From NCBI RefSeq assembly GCF_019042655.1, contig NZ_JAHPZO010000009.1, positions 1 through 64,000 of the forward strand: a stretch of DNA of 64,000 nucleotides. Direction: 5' to 3'. The stretch is from Planococcus sp. CP5-4_YE. GTDB taxonomy: Bacteria > Bacillota > Bacilli > Bacillales_A > Planococcaceae. The translations under genes and the position numbers were made by a program. This document shows, piece by piece, positions 18,507 through 26,574 of this stretch. A model generated the notes under the pieces. It did not search any database. It was not told the origin of the DNA and saw nothing but the letters and a program-made list of their open reading frames with translations. Position 1 is the first letter of the stretch. Each line of letters opens with the position of its first letter.

Positions 18507-18866
18507 ATGGCCACTGACACTCCCAAAAAACCGCAATTCAACGTAGACCAGATTACTTCTGCTTCCAAGGCAGCAAAACAATTGGCTCACATACGGGCGG
18601 CAGCTAAAAAAGAACCTCAGTTCATTTCCGCCAATAATACAATCGATTCCGTTATTTTAGATTATGCGCAATACGAAAAAATGTACCAAGAGTTAGAAAC
18701 GTACCGCGAACTGAATTGGTATGAAGAGATCGCAAGAAGAGCAGCTGAAGCTGAGGCACATCCTGAACAAACGATTCCGCTTCGGGAAGCTGTTGGAGAA
18801 GAGAGCTACGCACGAATCATGGCAATCGATCCAGATGACATTTCCGATGACGAGTTGTTCGAGTGA
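18507..18866 (+). CDS. Type II antitoxin, Phd/YefM-like
   Basis: A 119-residue protein upstream of a RelE/ParE-type toxin. The central segment (SANNTIDSVILDYAQYEKMY) resembles the Phd/YefM fold that binds DNA and neutralises the toxin through its C-terminus. The acidic C-terminal tail (DPDDISDDELFE) is typical of a toxin-binding tail. The ATG at 18507 follows AAAGGAG by ten bases, and the TATAAT box lies inside the upstream open frame, so upstream in-frame starts are rejected. The stop is followed by one base and then the toxin ATG, indicating translational coupling. Confidence 0.8.
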   Translation: MATDTPKKPQFNVDQITSASKAAKQLAHIRAAAKKEPQFISANNTIDSVILDYAQYEKMYQELETYRELNWYEEIARRAAEAEAHPEQTIPLREAVGEESYARIMAIDPDDISDDELFE

Positions 18867-18867
18867 T

Positions 18868-19212
18868 ATGAGCGAGGACAAGTTTGTCTTAAACTTTCAT
18901 CCAAAAGCACAGAAAGAATATAGTAAATTGGACGGAAGCAGCCGCAACTTGGTTGACAAAGGCCTTGCCAAACTAAGATTTCGCGCAGATGAAATCGGCA
19001 AGCCTCTCTCTAATAAACGTGGCAGCGTGTTAACAGGTTGCCGCGAATTGAAATTCAAGCAAGCCGGTTTACGAATCGTCTACCGATTAACTGGAGAAAA
19101 ACAAGACCAACTAGAGGTCGTCTGGATCTTGGCTACAGGAAATCGGGCTGATGAAGAAGTCTTCACTGATTCTGCAAAACGCTTGAAAGACATGATGAAT
19201 AGAGAACGCTAA
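18868..19212 (+). CDS. Type II toxin, RelE/ParE family
   Basis: A 114-residue basic protein. FHPKAQKEYSKLDGSSRNLV at the start, CRELKFKQAGLRIVYRLTG in the middle and VVWILATGNRADEEVF near the end follow the RelE/ParE fold, whose RelE members cut mRNA in the ribosome and ParE members poison gyrase. The sequence does not decide which. The longer open frame beginning at 18721 overlaps the antitoxin and is rejected. The gene ends in a terminator and sits at the edge of the BREX island. Confidence 0.82.
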   Translation: MSEDKFVLNFHPKAQKEYSKLDGSSRNLVDKGLAKLRFRADEIGKPLSNKRGSVLTGCRELKFKQAGLRIVYRLTGEKQDQLEVVWILATGNRADEEVFTDSAKRLKDMMNRER

Positions 19213-19239
19213 AAAGCTCGCATTTGCTGCGAGCTTTTT
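19211..19239 (+). terminator. Terminator of the toxin-antitoxin operon
   Basis: A perfect 12-bp stem (AAAAAGCTCGCA at 19211-19222 and its complement at 19228-19239) with a five-base loop and a T run overlaps the toxin stop codon. Confidence 0.85.
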
Positions 19240-19268
19240 GAATATCTTTTATTCATATTTGGATTCTA

Positions 19269-19427
19269 TTACTCCTCTTCTTCTTCCTCTTCCCCGTCTT
19301 CTGTATCGCTCATTACATCATCGGCGCCATCATTTTCTTCGAGCGGTTCTGTTTCTGGTTCGCTGTCGCCTGAACATGCAGACAATGCCAGTCCGCTTGC
19401 GAAGATGATTGCTGCGAATTTTTTCAT
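19269..19427 (-). CDS. Small acidic lipoprotein (52 residues)
   Basis: This short gene begins at an ATG at 19427 and stops at TAA 19269-19271. The first 18 residues are a lipoprotein signal (MKKFAAIIFASGLALSAC) with a clear LSAC lipobox. The mature part is short and extremely acidic, ending in seven glutamates after DTEDG. Similar tiny acidic lipoproteins are common in Bacillota and have no known function. The ribosome site is GGAATGG, weak. It converges on the toxin-antitoxin terminator. Confidence 0.65.
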   Translation of the reverse strand: MKKFAAIIFASGLALSACSGDSEPETEPLEENDGADDVMSDTEDGEEEEEEE

Positions 19428-19638
19428 TTCAACCATTCCTCTCTAGTTGGGATTTTGAGCTTTATTCTTCCTTGCTGATTTTCAATGATTCACCAAAGAC
19501 TTTATAATTACCAATTAAATGGGTGTTACTTAATCATTACCCACCTATAGCAAGCAGTTAACATATTTAGCCGAATTTTTGATAGAATAGGTAACTTTTC
19601 TTAGTACCAGGCCGTCTAGCATTCAAAGGAGTGGCGTG

Positions 19639-19896
19639 ATGAAACGCTTGAGTTTACGCTTATTGATTTTATTCTTCGGCTGCATGCCACAACCGCAAAT
19701 CACTGAATCTGAAGCCATCGCGATCATCGAGCAACTTCATACTAATTCATTCGGGACAGCCGAAGTGATTTCGATCGACTATCGCTTTGGGCGTTACGCC
19801 GTGGAGTGGGAAAATGAAGGGAATTGTGAATGGGACATCAATCATGTGGATGGGGATGATGGCAGCGTAGAAATGAAACAAGCGTCGATCTGTTAG
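19639..19896 (+). CDS. Small putative lipoprotein of unknown function
   Basis: An 85-residue protein with a short hydrophobic signal ending in a lipobox-like FFGC (MKRLSLRLLILFFGC), then about 70 residues with a possible PepSY-like pattern (TESEAIAIIEQL, IDYRFGRYAVEWENEG). The ATG at 19639 lies seven bases from AAGGAG; a GTG one codon earlier is possible. The stop codon lies in the loop of a strong terminator shared with the convergent protease gene. Function is unknown. Confidence 0.65.
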   Translation: MKRLSLRLLILFFGCMPQPQITESEAIAIIEQLHTNSFGTAEVISIDYRFGRYAVEWENEGNCEWDINHVDGDDGSVEMKQASIC

Positions 19897-19912
19897 CGAT
19901 CGACGCTTGTTT
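19876..19912. terminator. Bidirectional terminator between convergent genes
   Basis: A perfect 15-bp stem (AAACAAGCGTCGATC at 19876-19890, complement at 19898-19912) with a seven-base loop; A and T tracts on both sides suit both the small lipoprotein gene and the M48 gene ending at 19925. Confidence 0.85.
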
Positions 19913-19924
19913 TTCTGAAGTCTA

Positions 19925-21217
19925 TTAATATCCTTGTTCTAGCATTTCCATGAACTCTTCTTCGGAATCCATGCCCATTTCGTCAATAGCGCTCAAGCCG
20001 TCTGGTCCTTTAAATGCCGGGTCGGCTCCGTTTTCGATAAGCAGCTTGGCGCTCTCGTAATCTTCGTACATGACGGTAATTGCTAAAGCCGTCGTGTAAT
20101 AATCAGATGTGTTCGCATCGGCCCCTGCATCCAGCAATGTTTGGATGACCTCTGGATCACCCCAGTGGACGGCGTACATTAAGGCGTCAGAGCCTTCCGA
20201 GTCTTTGGCGTGAATGTCCTCACCGTCAGTGAGGGCTTGTTCGACTCCGGCCACATCACCCCCTGCGGCTGCGGCCATGAGCGGGGTTTCGCCTTCGACT
20301 GTATACATTTCCTCGTAGAAGCCATCTTCAAATCCGAGTAAGAATTGGTCAGCAAAAGCAGCCGTCGTGGCAAATATGCTAATGACCCCGGCATAAGCCA
20401 AGCTCATGACGATGGCGAGTACGGTTGCACCAAGAGCTATTTGTCCGTGTTTTGGCTGGTAGTATTTGACGTCGGCCCTGCTGAACCAGTCGATCGATTG
20501 GATGCGTTTCGGCAAACGCGGGTGCGTCGACAATACTTCGGCCAGCCAGACGAATGCATTCGATTCCGTCGTGATTTGTTCGCGGTAAGCGTCTTCGTTT
20601 ACTTCGACGTAAGCTTTCTTGCCGATGCCCAGCAGCGTCAATGCGCGTTTCGCAGCGGCAGCATTTTGAATCTCATAGGCCGCTTGGCGGTCGCATGTGT
20701 ATTCACATGAGCGGCTATACGCCGTACTTAGGAATGGGATGAACCCTGCCGGCAAAATCAATAAGTTTTTCCAGACATGGCGGCGTTTTACGTGAGCCAG
20801 TTCGTGGGCGATGATAAAGTCCAGTTCGTCTTGGCCTTGCTCGCGCGCCAGTTCAAACACTTCCGAGTACAACACGACCATGTCGCGGCCGAAAAAGCGT
20901 GTCGCGAATGCGTTAAGCGCGCCTTCAGATTGGATGACGAAAACGTCCGGAACTTTATCGAGTTCCATTTGCGCCGACAAGGTCTGCACACGTTCGTAAA
21001 CGTCCGGGAATTGGCGTTCGTGAATGCGCACGCCGTTTCCGCGGATTGACCCAAGCATCACCGCATTGGCAAACAACAAAAACGCGAAAACCGTCAAAGC
21101 GATGCCGATCCCGATAATGGAGACGGCTGCCAGTACATAAATTAACACACTAAAAATTACGCTAAGAATAAAATAAATGCTCTCTCTATCTGATTGAATG
21201 TTCGTCCTGCTCATCAT
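19925..21217 (-). CDS. M48-family zinc metalloprotease with C-terminal ankyrin repeats
   Basis: A 430-residue membrane protein. Two membrane segments lie at about residues 15-58. The zinc motif HELAH is at 138-142 and the third ligand is probably E172 (SCEYTCDR). A further membrane segment is near 260-285. Residues ~305-415 form at least three ankyrin repeats (GETPLMAAAAGGDVAGVEQA, DALMYAVHWGDPEVIQTLLD, LAITVMYEDYESAKLLIENG). M48 enzymes such as HtpX act in membrane protein quality control; the ankyrin tail probably binds a partner and is an unusual addition. The start follows GAGGGAG. It shares a terminator with the convergent gene. Confidence 0.88.
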   Translation of the reverse strand: MMSRTNIQSDRESIYFILSVIFSVLIYVLAAVSIIGIGIALTVFAFLLFANAVMLGSIRGNGVRIHERQFPDVYERVQTLSAQMELDKVPDVFVIQSEGALNAFATRFFGRDMVVLYSEVFELAREQGQDELDFIIAHELAHVKRRHVWKNLLILPAGFIPFLSTAYSRSCEYTCDRQAAYEIQNAAAAKRALTLLGIGKKAYVEVNEDAYREQITTESNAFVWLAEVLSTHPRLPKRIQSIDWFSRADVKYYQPKHGQIALGATVLAIVMSLAYAGVISIFATTAAFADQFLLGFEDGFYEEMYTVEGETPLMAAAAGGDVAGVEQALTDGEDIHAKDSEGSDALMYAVHWGDPEVIQTLLDAGADANTSDYYTTALAITVMYEDYESAKLLIENGADPAFKGPDGLSAIDEMGMDSEEEFMEMLEQGY

Positions 21218-21496
21218 TTTCTCCCTCTCGATTTGGAATATCTTACATATAATAGCACTTACTGCTCATTTGTAGAATAGAATTTTCACGCGATTTGTAA
21301 ATTTTTTTGTTGAGATTAAAAAATGATGATTCAAGTCGTTCAATCAATGAAAATAGAAATATTATTGACTGGCTAACGCTCATTCAGAAGGCGGCTGGTC
21401 CGCTGAATTGTTTTAAGGATATATTCTATTTCGCCTACTTTGATGTATGATGAATGGAATAACTAGACGCAACTGACTGGTGAAGGAGGCATTGGA

Positions 21497-22051
21497 TTGA
21501 ACAGAAAAATTGTGTGGTTTCTTGCATCTTTAATACTCGTTTCGATTTTATTCTACGGGCTGAGCATTTCAGCCAACGCCAACAATCTTCATGCCAATTT
21601 AGAGGAACACGCGCAAGCAGCATTTGATGAACTTTACCGCAGCAACTCAGACGACAAGCGCTTTTCACTGAAAGAAATCAAGAAAATAGATGCTTCTGAA
21701 AGCTGGATCGCCTTATTGGAAGCGAGTGACGGGACGACAATGTATGCGCATTATGAATTCGACTGGCTCAAACGCTTGCGTATAAATGTGATTGGGACTG
21801 TTCCTGGCTTCACGTATCTGGACATCCCGACAAGTGATGGAACTTACGGTGTGTTGGTTGGCACAAATGATTCCTTGCGAATCGCTCAAGTTACCCTGAA
21901 AACTCTAGGAGCCGCTCAATTGGAATACAGTTTTTCGACAGCTAGTGACCCCTACCTCATTGAGTACGCGAAGCTACCAGACGCCATTCACTCGTCAGCG
22001 CCGGCCGCCTTTACTTTTTACGACAAAGAGAACCAAGTGATTGAAGAATGA
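21497..22051 (+). CDS. Membrane-anchored protein of unknown function
   Basis: A 184-residue protein with an N-terminal hydrophobic segment (residues 5-25, RKIVWFLASLILVSILFYG) and an exported globular part without recognisable motifs. The start is a TTG at 21497, seven bases after AAGGAGG; the frame has no better start. The gene stands alone between the M48 protease gene, which diverges from it, and a strong terminator at 22056-22099. I do not recognise a family. Confidence 0.7.
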   Translation: MNRKIVWFLASLILVSILFYGLSISANANNLHANLEEHAQAAFDELYRSNSDDKRFSLKEIKKIDASESWIALLEASDGTTMYAHYEFDWLKRLRINVIGTVPGFTYLDIPTSDGTYGVLVGTNDSLRIAQVTLKTLGAAQLEYSFSTASDPYLIEYAKLPDAIHSSAPAAFTFYDKENQVIEE

Positions 22052-22055
22052 AACC

Positions 22056-22099
22056 ATAAAGAAAGCGCGAGTCTCTTAGAAGACACGCGCTTTCTTTAT
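22056..22099. terminator. Bidirectional terminator
   Basis: A 14-bp perfect stem (ATAAAGAAAGCGCG at 22056-22069, complement at 22086-22099), extended inside by GTCT/AGAC, lies between two convergent genes and has A/T tracts on both sides. Confidence 0.85.
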
Positions 22100-22344
22100 G
22101 ATTCATTGGTGCGTTTCGCCCGTTTCTTTTTCAACCAGACAATCAACAAAATGTACAAGGCAGAAAAGACGAGCGCGATCGGGATCAGCCACAATATGTA
22201 TTCAACATAGGAAATGCCACTTCTTTGGTAAACGACTGTCCCGAGCCAAGTGACGAGAAATACTAAGGGGAAAAAGAGTATTGGGTCTTTCTTCTTCGAA
22301 AAAATCGGCTCTGTCAGATGTTCTTTGATTTCTGGCCAGTTCAT
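22096..22344 (-). CDS. Small membrane protein, copy 2 of cassette member 3
   Basis: An 82-residue protein with two membrane segments (about 24-40 and 49-70) and a basic tail (WLKKKRAKRTNES). It closely resembles the product of 22808-23050: both begin M-[N/S]-W-P-[E/K]-[I/L]-K-E-H-L-T-E-P-I and share VVYQRSGISYVEY versus AVYRRSGISYFEY. Its start codon overlaps the stop of the preceding gene by four bases (ATGA). It is the last gene of the second, downstream copy of a duplicated three-gene cassette. Function unknown. Confidence 0.75.
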   Translation of the reverse strand: MNWPEIKEHLTEPIFSKKKDPILFFPLVFLVTWLGTVVYQRSGISYVEYILWLIPIALVFSALYILLIVWLKKKRAKRTNES

Positions 22345-22544
22345 ATCTCACCTGCTTGCTGTTGTTTCTTGCGGCGTTTGTTCTGAGCGTCAGGCCCCAG
22401 CACATCATACACGATGAATCCGGCAATCAAAGAGCCGATAAAGAAGATCCAGCCCGGTTCGCCACCGAGTAGGTAGCTGACAAAAAACGCGATAGCGCCG
22501 TATGCCACTGCCCATGAAATGGCTTTTACTGCACGGTTCGTCAT
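22341..22544 (-). CDS. Small membrane protein, copy 2 of cassette member 2
   Basis: A 67-residue protein with two membrane segments joined by GGEPGW and a basic C-terminus (NKRRKKQQQAGEI). It is a paralogue of 23047-23253 (shared KAITWAVAYAAVAF-like start, SLIAGFI and NKRRKKQ blocks). The ATG abuts the stop of the preceding gene and follows GGGGGAAA. Function is unknown; the strict coupling within the cassette suggests that the three products work together. Confidence 0.75.
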   Translation of the reverse strand: MTNRAVKAISWAVAYGAIAFFVSYLLGGEPGWIFFIGSLIAGFIVYDVLGPDAQNKRRKKQQQAGEI

Positions 22545-22751
22545 TTAGGTTTCCCCCGTCCGCTTGTTATTTTTCTCCACTCGTTTCTTCTCCATATACG
22601 GCAAAATAAAGCCATAGGATAGAAATCCAGCAAGCGCCATTCCGATCACCAAGTTCCATACCGGCTGCCCGTCTAAAATATAGGTGACGATATAAGCGAT
22701 GACGCCATACATTAATGTGCCGATTAGTGTGTTCTTCACTCGTTTATTCAT
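22545..22751 (-). CDS. Small membrane protein, copy 2 of cassette member 1
   Basis: A 68-residue protein with two membrane segments around the loop ILDGQPVWNLVIG and a basic tail. It is a paralogue of 23255-23470 (MNNRWKNALLVIPIYGVVAF versus MNKRVKNTLIGTLMYGVIAY; shared PVWNLVI). The ribosome site TAGGAGGAAGTGC is nearly identical in the two copies. It is the first gene of the downstream cassette copy; 56 bases separate it from the upstream copy. Function unknown. Confidence 0.75.
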   Translation of the reverse strand: MNKRVKNTLIGTLMYGVIAYIVTYILDGQPVWNLVIGMALAGFLSYGFILPYMEKKRVEKNNKRTGET

Positions 22752-22807
22752 GCACTTCCTCCTAGCTCTATACGCTCCTGTTGGCTATCGACACTTTTTG
22801 GGATAGC

Positions 22808-23050
22808 TCATTTTTTGTTTTTCGCCCTTCGCTTCTTCAGCCAGACAATTAACAAAAAGTACAAAGCGAAAGCGATGATGGCGACTGGAACCATCCACAG
22901 CAGGTACTCAAAGTAGGAAATGCCACTTCTTCGATAGACTGCTGTCCCAATCCAGGCGGCGAGAACCGCCAAAGGGAAAATAAGCAAAGGATCTTTCTGC
23001 TTCGAAATAATCGGCTCTGTCAGATGTTCTTTAAGTTTTGGCCAGCTCAT
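22808..23050 (-). CDS. Small membrane protein, copy 1 of cassette member 3
   Basis: An 80-residue protein with two membrane segments and a basic tail (WLKKRRAKNKK), paralogous to 22096-22344. The ATG overlaps the stop of the preceding gene by four bases, as in the other copy. Last gene of the upstream cassette copy. No known domain recognised. Confidence 0.75.
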   Translation of the reverse strand: MSWPKLKEHLTEPIISKQKDPLLIFPLAVLAAWIGTAVYRRSGISYFEYLLWMVPVAIIAFALYFLLIVWLKKRRAKNKK

Positions 23051-23253
23051 ATATGCTCTCCTATTCGTCGCTGTTTCTTGCGGCGCTTATTCTGGACGAT
23101 GGGCCGCAGCACACCGAATAGAATGAATCCGGCAATTAATGAGCCGACAACAAAGAACCAATCCGGCTCGCCTCCAAATATGTAACTCACCGTAAACGCT
23201 ACGGCGGCATATGCCACTGCCCATGTAATGGCTTTTACTATAAGGTTAATCAT
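23047..23253 (-). CDS. Small membrane protein, copy 1 of cassette member 2
   Basis: A 68-residue protein with two membrane segments around FGGEPDWFF and a basic tail (NKRRKKQRRIGEHI), paralogous to 22341-22544. It starts one base after the stop of the preceding gene, behind TTGGAGGATAA, and its own stop overlaps the next start. Function unknown. Confidence 0.75.
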   Translation of the reverse strand: MINLIVKAITWAVAYAAVAFTVSYIFGGEPDWFFVVGSLIAGFILFGVLRPIVQNKRRKKQRRIGEHI

Positions 23254-23254
23254 T

Positions 23255-23470
23255 TCAGTTATCCTCCAAGCTGTTTTGTCTCTTCTTTTCTTTTGCTAGC
23301 CGATTCTTCTCCATGCGAGGCCAAATAAATACAGAAAGAAGAAACCCAGCAATGACGGAACTGATCACCAGATTCCAAACAGGTTTTCCTTCTATGATGT
23401 AACCCATAATAAAGGCGACTACGCCATAAATGGGTATCACCAATAACGCATTTTTCCATCGGTTGTTCAT
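23255..23470 (-). CDS. Small membrane protein, copy 1 of cassette member 1
   Basis: A 71-residue protein with two membrane segments around the loop IIEGKPVWNLVI and a basic tail, paralogous to 22545-22751. Start at the ATG behind TAGGAGGAG. It is the first gene of the duplicated cassette and lies about 30 bases downstream of a sigma-B-like promoter. Function unknown; a membrane stress role would be a guess from the promoter. Confidence 0.75.
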   Translation of the reverse strand: MNNRWKNALLVIPIYGVVAFIMGYIIEGKPVWNLVISSVIAGFLLSVFIWPRMEKNRLAKEKKRQNSLEDN

Positions 23471-23498
23471 TTTTTCTCCTCCTAGCTCTACTCCCCTA

Positions 23499-23523
23499 TT
23501 ACCCTTAGGGAATACCTGGAAAC
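23499..23523 (-). promoter_or_regulatory. Possible sigma-B promoter of the small membrane protein cassettes
   Basis: On the minus strand GTTTCC (23518-23523) and GGGTAA (23499-23504) are 13 bases apart, close to the sigma-B pattern GTTTAA-N12-15-GGGTAT. The site lies directly upstream of the first cassette gene. Confidence 0.4.
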
Positions 23524-23649
23524 TTTTCTGATGTGATAGCTAACTGATCTTCAAGCAGAACTTCAATAATTGGGAATTTGTGTTAAAATAGAACCAACTA
23601 AACAGAAACTCACCCTAGATTGGCATCCATCAGAAGGAGGCTATTCGAT

Positions 23650-23940
23650 ATGGAATATTTTGCAGCCAGTGGCATCTTACTCGTCTCGCTGCTTCTCGCC
23701 TATCAGTTCGGTAAAGGCTATTCGCGCAAAGGCAAATACGTCATTTGGGGCATTACGACAATGTTTGTCATTTGCCCGTTGTTCTCTTGGCTCGTCAGTA
23801 TGGGCTATGCCCATTACGAGCGAAGTGGTTGGGCTGCCGTGGCGATGCTGGCCATCCTGTACCCCAGCACGTTTATCATCGGCTTGGTGTTATTGCTGAT
23901 GGGGGTTTTCCGCAAGAAAGACGCCGTTCGCAGAATTTGA
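23650..23940 (+). CDS. Small membrane protein of unknown function
   Basis: A 96-residue protein with three predicted membrane segments (about 5-18, 32-52 and 64-88) and a basic C-terminus (RKKDAVRRI). The ATG at 23650 lies nine bases after AAGGAGG. Longer frames starting upstream at 23620 lack a ribosome site. The gene ends at a terminator shared with the convergent ABC permease gene. No family recognised. Confidence 0.65.
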   Translation: MEYFAASGILLVSLLLAYQFGKGYSRKGKYVIWGITTMFVICPLFSWLVSMGYAHYERSGWAAVAMLAILYPSTFIIGLVLLLMGVFRKKDAVRRI

Positions 23941-23952
23941 TGTTCTATACAA

Positions 23953-23986
23953 AAAACGCGCTCCGCCAACCGGCAGAGCGCGTTTT
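23953..23986. terminator. Bidirectional terminator
   Basis: AAAACGCGCT (23953-23962) pairs with AGCGCGTTTT (23977-23986), with an inner CGCC..GGC helix, between convergent genes ending at 23940 and 23989. Confidence 0.75.
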
Positions 23987-23988
23987 CC

Positions 23989-26574
23989 TTATGCATTTTC
24001 CTGTTTCAAGCTTTCAATAATATTGTCATTCTTGATTTTGGCAATCGAGTAAAGCATTGCCGCACCGACAATCAAGAAGATCACGACGATGACAAAGGCG
24101 ACACTGCCCCAAGGGACCGCAAACCCGTAACTGAAGGTCTGGTTGAGTGCGAAATGCATCGCGAGCATCGTGGCGAAACTGATCGGCAATCCATATGCGA
24201 GGGCTTTGACGCCGTAGAACAGGCTTTCATAACGGATCATTTTATTAAAGCCTTTCGGGGTCATGCCGACTGATCGCAGCATGGCGAATTCCCGTTTGCG
24301 CAATTGGATGCTTGTCGAGATGGTGTTGAAAATGTTCGCGATGGAAATGAGCGAGATTAGCGTGATGAAGCCGTACGTGAACACTTGCATGAGCAAGACG
24401 AGTTGTTCTTCTTGCTGGCGCCTTTGGAAGACGTTGGAGATGCCGACGTCCGCTTCATTGATTTCCAAAATCTCCGCTTCTGTCTTCATCGGGTCACTCG
24501 TCGCGAGTGAGATGACAGGATACGTATCTTCAGCGATGAAGCCGAGTTCATCGAGTGCATCCATCGGGACGATTAAGTCGACACTGCCAGGATAAGAGGT
24601 AGAGACTCCAGTGGGTACTTGATCCGTCAATGCTGCGATTTCGACATTGGCGAGCACTTCCGGTTCTATTTCCTCGCCCATTTCATTAATGGAGCTACCA
24701 AGAAGTTCTATTGTCTCGCCGACTTCTGCATTGATGGTCTTCGATTCATTGATGGTGCCGGACATGCCGTCTTGGTAGACCACTTCATCAATGACGATGG
24801 CACGCGGCGTTTCCTGGCCAAAGCTCGACGCATCCACGCCGACTTGTTCCGCGTATTGTTCGAAGTTTTCACTATCCATCGCATACACCGAGATAAAATA
24901 CTGAACTTTACCATCTTCAATCATGGCTTCACCGCGTTCGATCTGCTCGAGCAAAACGTCTGGCAACTGGTCTTGAGCGATTAGCGCTTCCCCTCCTGCC
25001 TGACGAATGAAGCTCGCTTCGGTTACTTCAGGAAGACCCGCGTATTGTTCGAGGCTCTCCGTATCCATCTCGCCGCCGTGCAATTGAATATCGTATTGCA
25101 GATCGCTTTGCGTCATGGCCAGTGAGGTTTTTAAGTTATTGGTGAAATACGTTACCGACAGGAACAAGACAATTGAAATGACCAGTGAAAAGACTGTGGC
25201 CAAATAGCGCTTGCGGTTGCGCTTCAAGTTCTTCAAGCCGATTTCCGCTTCCAGGCCGAACAGCTTGCGCACCCATTTTGAAGTTTTCACGGCTTTACCC
25301 GTCAGTTTAATGTCTTGCGTTTGGCGGATGGCGTCGATCGCGGAAATCTTCGACGCTTTTTGCGCTGGGACGTAAGTCGAAATTAAAATCGTCAGTGCCG
25401 AGACGCCGACTGCCACGACGAGCATCATCGGCGTGACGACGACTTCCAGCTGCTGATCAACATTAAGCGCACCTTGCAAGAAAGTGTTGATGAATTGGAA
25501 CGTCACCCAAATGCCACCGAGCCCTGCGAGAATGCCGAGCGGGATGCTGATGGCGCCGATAATGGCCCCTTCGAAAAACACCGAGTTGCGTTTCTGCCGT
25601 TTCGTTGCCCCGACACTTGCGAGCATACCGAGATGACGTGCGCGTTCGGAGACGCTGATGGCGAATGCGTTGTAGATGAGTGCGACCGAGCCGATGACCA
25701 CGATCCCCATGATAATACCGGCGAGTGAGAACAAAGTCGTCCGCAAATTATCGTTTTGCGTGGCGCCGTATAAGCGCAGGAGATCTGAATTGAAATCGAC
25801 CGATAGGATGCCTTGTTCGTTGGCAAACGCCTTGGCGTCATCGAATAAAGCGGTGTTAATTTCCGAGGCGACGACATAGCCGTCGAAGGTCTCATCCGCT
25901 GCCGCAGTGGCAGTATCGGTAAATCCGACAACGCTGACCATCGGCAGCCAGGATACTTCCCAGCCCGGCCGCTCGATGATGCCGACGATGTCGAAGGTCT
26001 GCTCTTCTACGTCGACCAGTTCTTCGTTGATCGTGTCGCCTTCCCCAAACTGCACGGCGTCGAACTCTGAGAGCTTGCGGTTTTCCAAGCTGTGCATGCG
26101 TTCGCCGATGCCGGCAGTCAAAGTATCACCGACTTGATAGGTCTCTTCGGAGCTATTGTTTAAAGTTTCCGAGATGACGACTTCATTGGCGTTTTCAGGC
26201 AAGCGCCCTTCTGTGAGCGCAAGCGGGAAATGTTCCATTCCCTGTGCTTCGAAATTGCGAAAATAGAGATAGCGCTTGGAATCGGTTTTGGCGCTCTCAA
26301 AATCGGCAAAGCCGTCGCTCGTGACGATGAGCTGTTCGGTATTGCCGTCTTGCTCGATGGCTTGGAGCTGCTCGACAGTCGCTTCTTGATACTGGACATG
26401 CCATTCGCCGTTTTGTTCGATGTCTTCCCGAATCAACAAGTCGAGAAATGACACGCCGAGCGTTGCGACCGCAGTGATCATGGCGACGGAAATGATCGCG
26501 CCGATAATGGTGACAAGCGAGCGCCGTTTGTTTTCCTTCAAGTGGCGGACGGTGACTTTATTGACGATGTTCAT
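23989..26574 (-). CDS. ABC transporter permease, FtsX/MacB type
   Basis: An 861-residue permease with an N-terminal membrane segment, a large extracellular domain, three membrane segments, a linker (KISAIDAIRQTQ), and then a second copy of the same layout ending in three more segments. This double FtsX arrangement occurs in exporters and in antibiotic-sensing or lipoprotein-handling ABC systems. Its start overlaps the ATPase stop by four bases (ATGA), so the two are one transporter. A two-component system lies 1 kb upstream on the same strand and may regulate it. The substrate cannot be told from the sequence. Confidence 0.88.
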   Translation of the reverse strand: MNIVNKVTVRHLKENKRRSLVTIIGAIISVAMITAVATLGVSFLDLLIREDIEQNGEWHVQYQEATVEQLQAIEQDGNTEQLIVTSDGFADFESAKTDSKRYLYFRNFEAQGMEHFPLALTEGRLPENANEVVISETLNNSSEETYQVGDTLTAGIGERMHSLENRKLSEFDAVQFGEGDTINEELVDVEEQTFDIVGIIERPGWEVSWLPMVSVVGFTDTATAAADETFDGYVVASEINTALFDDAKAFANEQGILSVDFNSDLLRLYGATQNDNLRTTLFSLAGIIMGIVVIGSVALIYNAFAISVSERARHLGMLASVGATKRQKRNSVFFEGAIIGAISIPLGILAGLGGIWVTFQFINTFLQGALNVDQQLEVVVTPMMLVVAVGVSALTILISTYVPAQKASKISAIDAIRQTQDIKLTGKAVKTSKWVRKLFGLEAEIGLKNLKRNRKRYLATVFSLVISIVLFLSVTYFTNNLKTSLAMTQSDLQYDIQLHGGEMDTESLEQYAGLPEVTEASFIRQAGGEALIAQDQLPDVLLEQIERGEAMIEDGKVQYFISVYAMDSENFEQYAEQVGVDASSFGQETPRAIVIDEVVYQDGMSGTINESKTINAEVGETIELLGSSINEMGEEIEPEVLANVEIAALTDQVPTGVSTSYPGSVDLIVPMDALDELGFIAEDTYPVISLATSDPMKTEAEILEINEADVGISNVFQRRQQEEQLVLLMQVFTYGFITLISLISIANIFNTISTSIQLRKREFAMLRSVGMTPKGFNKMIRYESLFYGVKALAYGLPISFATMLAMHFALNQTFSYGFAVPWGSVAFVIVVIFLIVGAAMLYSIAKIKNDNIIESLKQENA

